Below, one piece after another: positions 6,903 to 7,785 of a DNA stretch of 7,785 bases; position 1 is the first letter of the stretch, and every line of letters starts with the position of its first letter. The DNA is taken from assembly GCA_021777285.1 (NCBI GenBank), contig JAJYDR010000108.1, positions 1 to 7,785 of the forward strand. The letters are read 5' to 3'. The position numbers and the translations under genes are program-made. The notes beneath the pieces are model-generated. The model had not been told where the DNA came from. It searched no databases and saw nothing but the letters and a program-made list of their open reading frames with translations. The DNA is from Actinomycetes bacterium. Its GTDB lineage: Bacteria; Actinomycetota; Acidimicrobiia; Acidimicrobiales; RAAP-2.

Positions 6903-7247
6903 TGCCGTCTCCTCGCTCCCGTTGACGTCGAAATTGCAAAACGCACCGAACTAATACATTGATGAGTGTAAATCTAATGACTGAGATGAGATAGGGCAAA
7001 AGGTCACAGACGCTCCGAATCCACTTCCACCCATGCCCGAACCAGGTCAATCCGGGTCAACAGAAGCAACAACGAACCCTCTGGGTGGTTGGTTGGCCTT
7101 CCCCAACTTGCCGGGACGTCAACAGGCATCTCAGATCACGCCACGCCGAGTGGTAACTCCGAGGGAGCACTTCTCGATGTTCAGCCGTTCGAACGATGTT
7201 GTTGGGAGCGGAACAGAAGTGGACTCCGAGATAATCCGCTAAGCGAA
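6903..7247. other. 345-bp region without a convincing gene
   Basis: This lies between the broken beta-propeller gene and the carrier remnant. The open frames here are short, lack ribosome binding sites and do not resemble known proteins. A perfect 10-bp palindrome, CGTTCGAACG (7186-7195), is present, and CGATGTT occurs twice close by (7175-7181 and 7194-7200). A weak promoter-like pair is listed separately. No terminator with a GC stem and U-run was found. The AT content rises around 6940-6990, as expected for a promoter area of the downstream minus-strand cluster. Confidence 0.5.
6971..6999 (-). promoter_or_regulatory. Weak sigma-70-like promoter candidate for the cluster
   Basis: On the minus strand TTGCCC (6994-6999) and TAGATT (6971-6976) are separated by 17 bases. 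Each matches four of six bases of the -35 and -10 consensus. The pair sits about 70 bases upstream of the ATG at 6902, which has a good GAGGAG. Position and the local AT-rich composition fit, but a match of this quality is expected by chance, so this is only a suggestion. Confidence 0.2.
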
Positions 7248-7665
7248 CTAGCACTGCAATCTCGACAGCGGCACGACGTGCATGCTCGAAACTGATGTAC
7301 CGCTACTTGGGTAGGCAGTCTGGTTCCACATGAGGTTGACCCCATTTACGCGAAGAGGTCCGACGCTACCCGACGACGCAATCGTCCTTCCAAAGGCGTG
7401 GGGCACCTGGCACCACGACGTCGCCGATGGTGCGAGGCGAAAGAGGTCCTGGGCCAACCCGGATGGTGTCGTGATTGCGGCGAACAGTGAGCCGTCAGGA
7501 GCGAGCAGGAGTGAATTACTCGTTGGCACCGAGTCGGGTCCGTAGTTCGCCGCCGATATTGCGGGTAACGCGACGTTCGTCCAAGTACGGCCCGCATTAG
7601 TTGATTGCTGCAGTGGGTACTGCGAGGACGGGTCCAACAAGAACAATTCTCGCGGCGAGCCGACG
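7248..7665 (-). pseudogene. C-terminal part of a beta-propeller (Asp-box) protein, cut by an IS
   Basis: An open frame runs on the minus strand from the IS edge at 7665 to a TAG at 7248, about 138 codons. It reads VGSPRELFLLDP at the start, shows STNAGRTW (an Asp-box-like S/T-x-D-x-G-x-T-W motif with Asn for Asp), then LLLAPDGSLFAA, and ends in SRLQC. Asp boxes occur in sialidase and BNR-repeat beta-propellers, often secreted or surface proteins; with one motif I cannot name a function. The frame is open right up to the IS end and meets a TGA formed by the first IS bases. No ribosome binding site or plausible start is seen inside, so the N-terminal part should lie on the other side of the IS. 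It is likely a dead gene fragment. Confidence 0.6.
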
Positions 7666-7785
7666 TGTCAGCCGCCACGAATAAGGGACCACTGACTGGT
7701 GTTCCCGCCACGAGTAAGGGACCACCTGGCAGGTAGTTCCGCCACGAGTAAGGGACCACCTGACTGGTGTTTCCGCCACGAGTAA
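7666..7785. mobile_element. Terminal region of an insertion sequence (IS21-like), partial
   Basis: From 7666 the sequence starts TGTCAG and then carries four copies of CCGCCACGARTAAGGGACCA, starting at 7672, 7705, 7739 and 7773 (the last cut by the window end). The boundary is sharp: to its left a reading frame is open and ordinary, and to its right only repeats are found. Ends that begin TGT and bear several direct repeats of a transposase-binding site are a feature of the IS21 family. That assignment rests on memory of the family and was not checked. The transposase genes would lie to the right, beyond the window. If the insertion is simple, a short target duplication ending in ...GACG (up to 7665) should be repeated at the far end of the IS. 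Confidence 0.6.
7672..7785. repeat. Four direct repeats with 33-34 bp period and dyad spacers
   Basis: The repeat core CCGCCACGARTAAGGG recurs with start-to-start distances of 33, 34 and 34 bp, a little over three helical turns, so all copies face nearly the same side of the DNA. The first copy has ATAAGG; the others have GTAAGG. Between cores the spacers each hold an inverted repeat: CACTGACTGGTG-like in the first, ACCTGGCAGGT in the second, CACCTGACTGGTG in the third. The spacer sequence varies but the symmetry is kept, as expected for binding of a multimeric transposase or for small hairpins. Confidence 0.85.

Noticed and set aside
6903..7050. N-terminal extension of the carrier to 7050
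   Set aside because: The added segment is rich in Arg/Cys/Trp, unlike TDT N-termini, and lacks a ribosome binding site; GAGGAG-ATG at 6902 is a better start.
7672..7785. Possible CRISPR array
   Set aside because: The period is only 33-34 bp, the 'spacers' are about 13 bp and are themselves related inverted repeats, and the boundary coincides with an IS end.

Overview
This window appears to come from a GC-rich, probably actinobacterial genome. The grounds are GC-rich codon use, GTG starts and Shine-Dalgarno (RBS) sequences. A sulfide-oxidising, acid-tolerant lineage such as the Acidimicrobiia would fit the gene content, but that is inference and I have no marker gene to prove it. Every gene I can support lies on the minus strand, so transcription runs from high to low coordinates.

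Layout, right to left. At 7666-7785 lies the outer end of an insertion sequence, with four copies of a ~21-bp motif spaced 33-34 bp apart. It looks like an IS21-type end whose transposase genes lie outside the window. The IS has cut into a gene whose C-terminal part survives at 7248-7665 and has an Asp-box-like motif (secreted or sialidase-like beta-propeller type). About 345 bp without a convincing gene follows. A tightly packed cluster then runs from about 6902 to 376: a damaged TehA/SLAC1 (TDT) family carrier; a small carboxymuconolactone-decarboxylase/AhpD-fold protein that lacks the usual CxxC; a sulfide:quinone oxidoreductase (SQR); a broken, FAD-domain-less ferredoxin-reductase-type NAD-binding domain; a second SQR-like flavoprotein; and a complete P-type (P-IIIA) proton-pumping ATPase. 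Spacings are 9 bp, 1 bp, 7 bp, an overlap and 71 bp, so the first five genes are probably one transcript, with the ATPase as a likely last member.

At the left edge (213-254) is the 5' half of a tRNA-Arg(CCT) gene. Its sequence stops matching a tRNA just past the anticodon, exactly where base composition changes to AT-rich DNA (1-212). This looks like the junction of an integrated element or a rearrangement.

How the genes could work together (inference): the two SQR-like flavoproteins would pass electrons from sulfide or another low-potential sulfur donor to the quinone pool at the inner face of the membrane, the AhpD-fold protein would be an accessory thiol or redox protein, and the P-IIIA ATPase would export protons. 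This combination would suit sulfide oxidation or detoxification in an acid environment. The block is also decaying: the carrier and the NAD-binding protein are broken, an IS has inserted upstream and a tRNA is truncated downstream, while the two SQR-like genes, the AhpD-fold gene and the ATPase remain intact.
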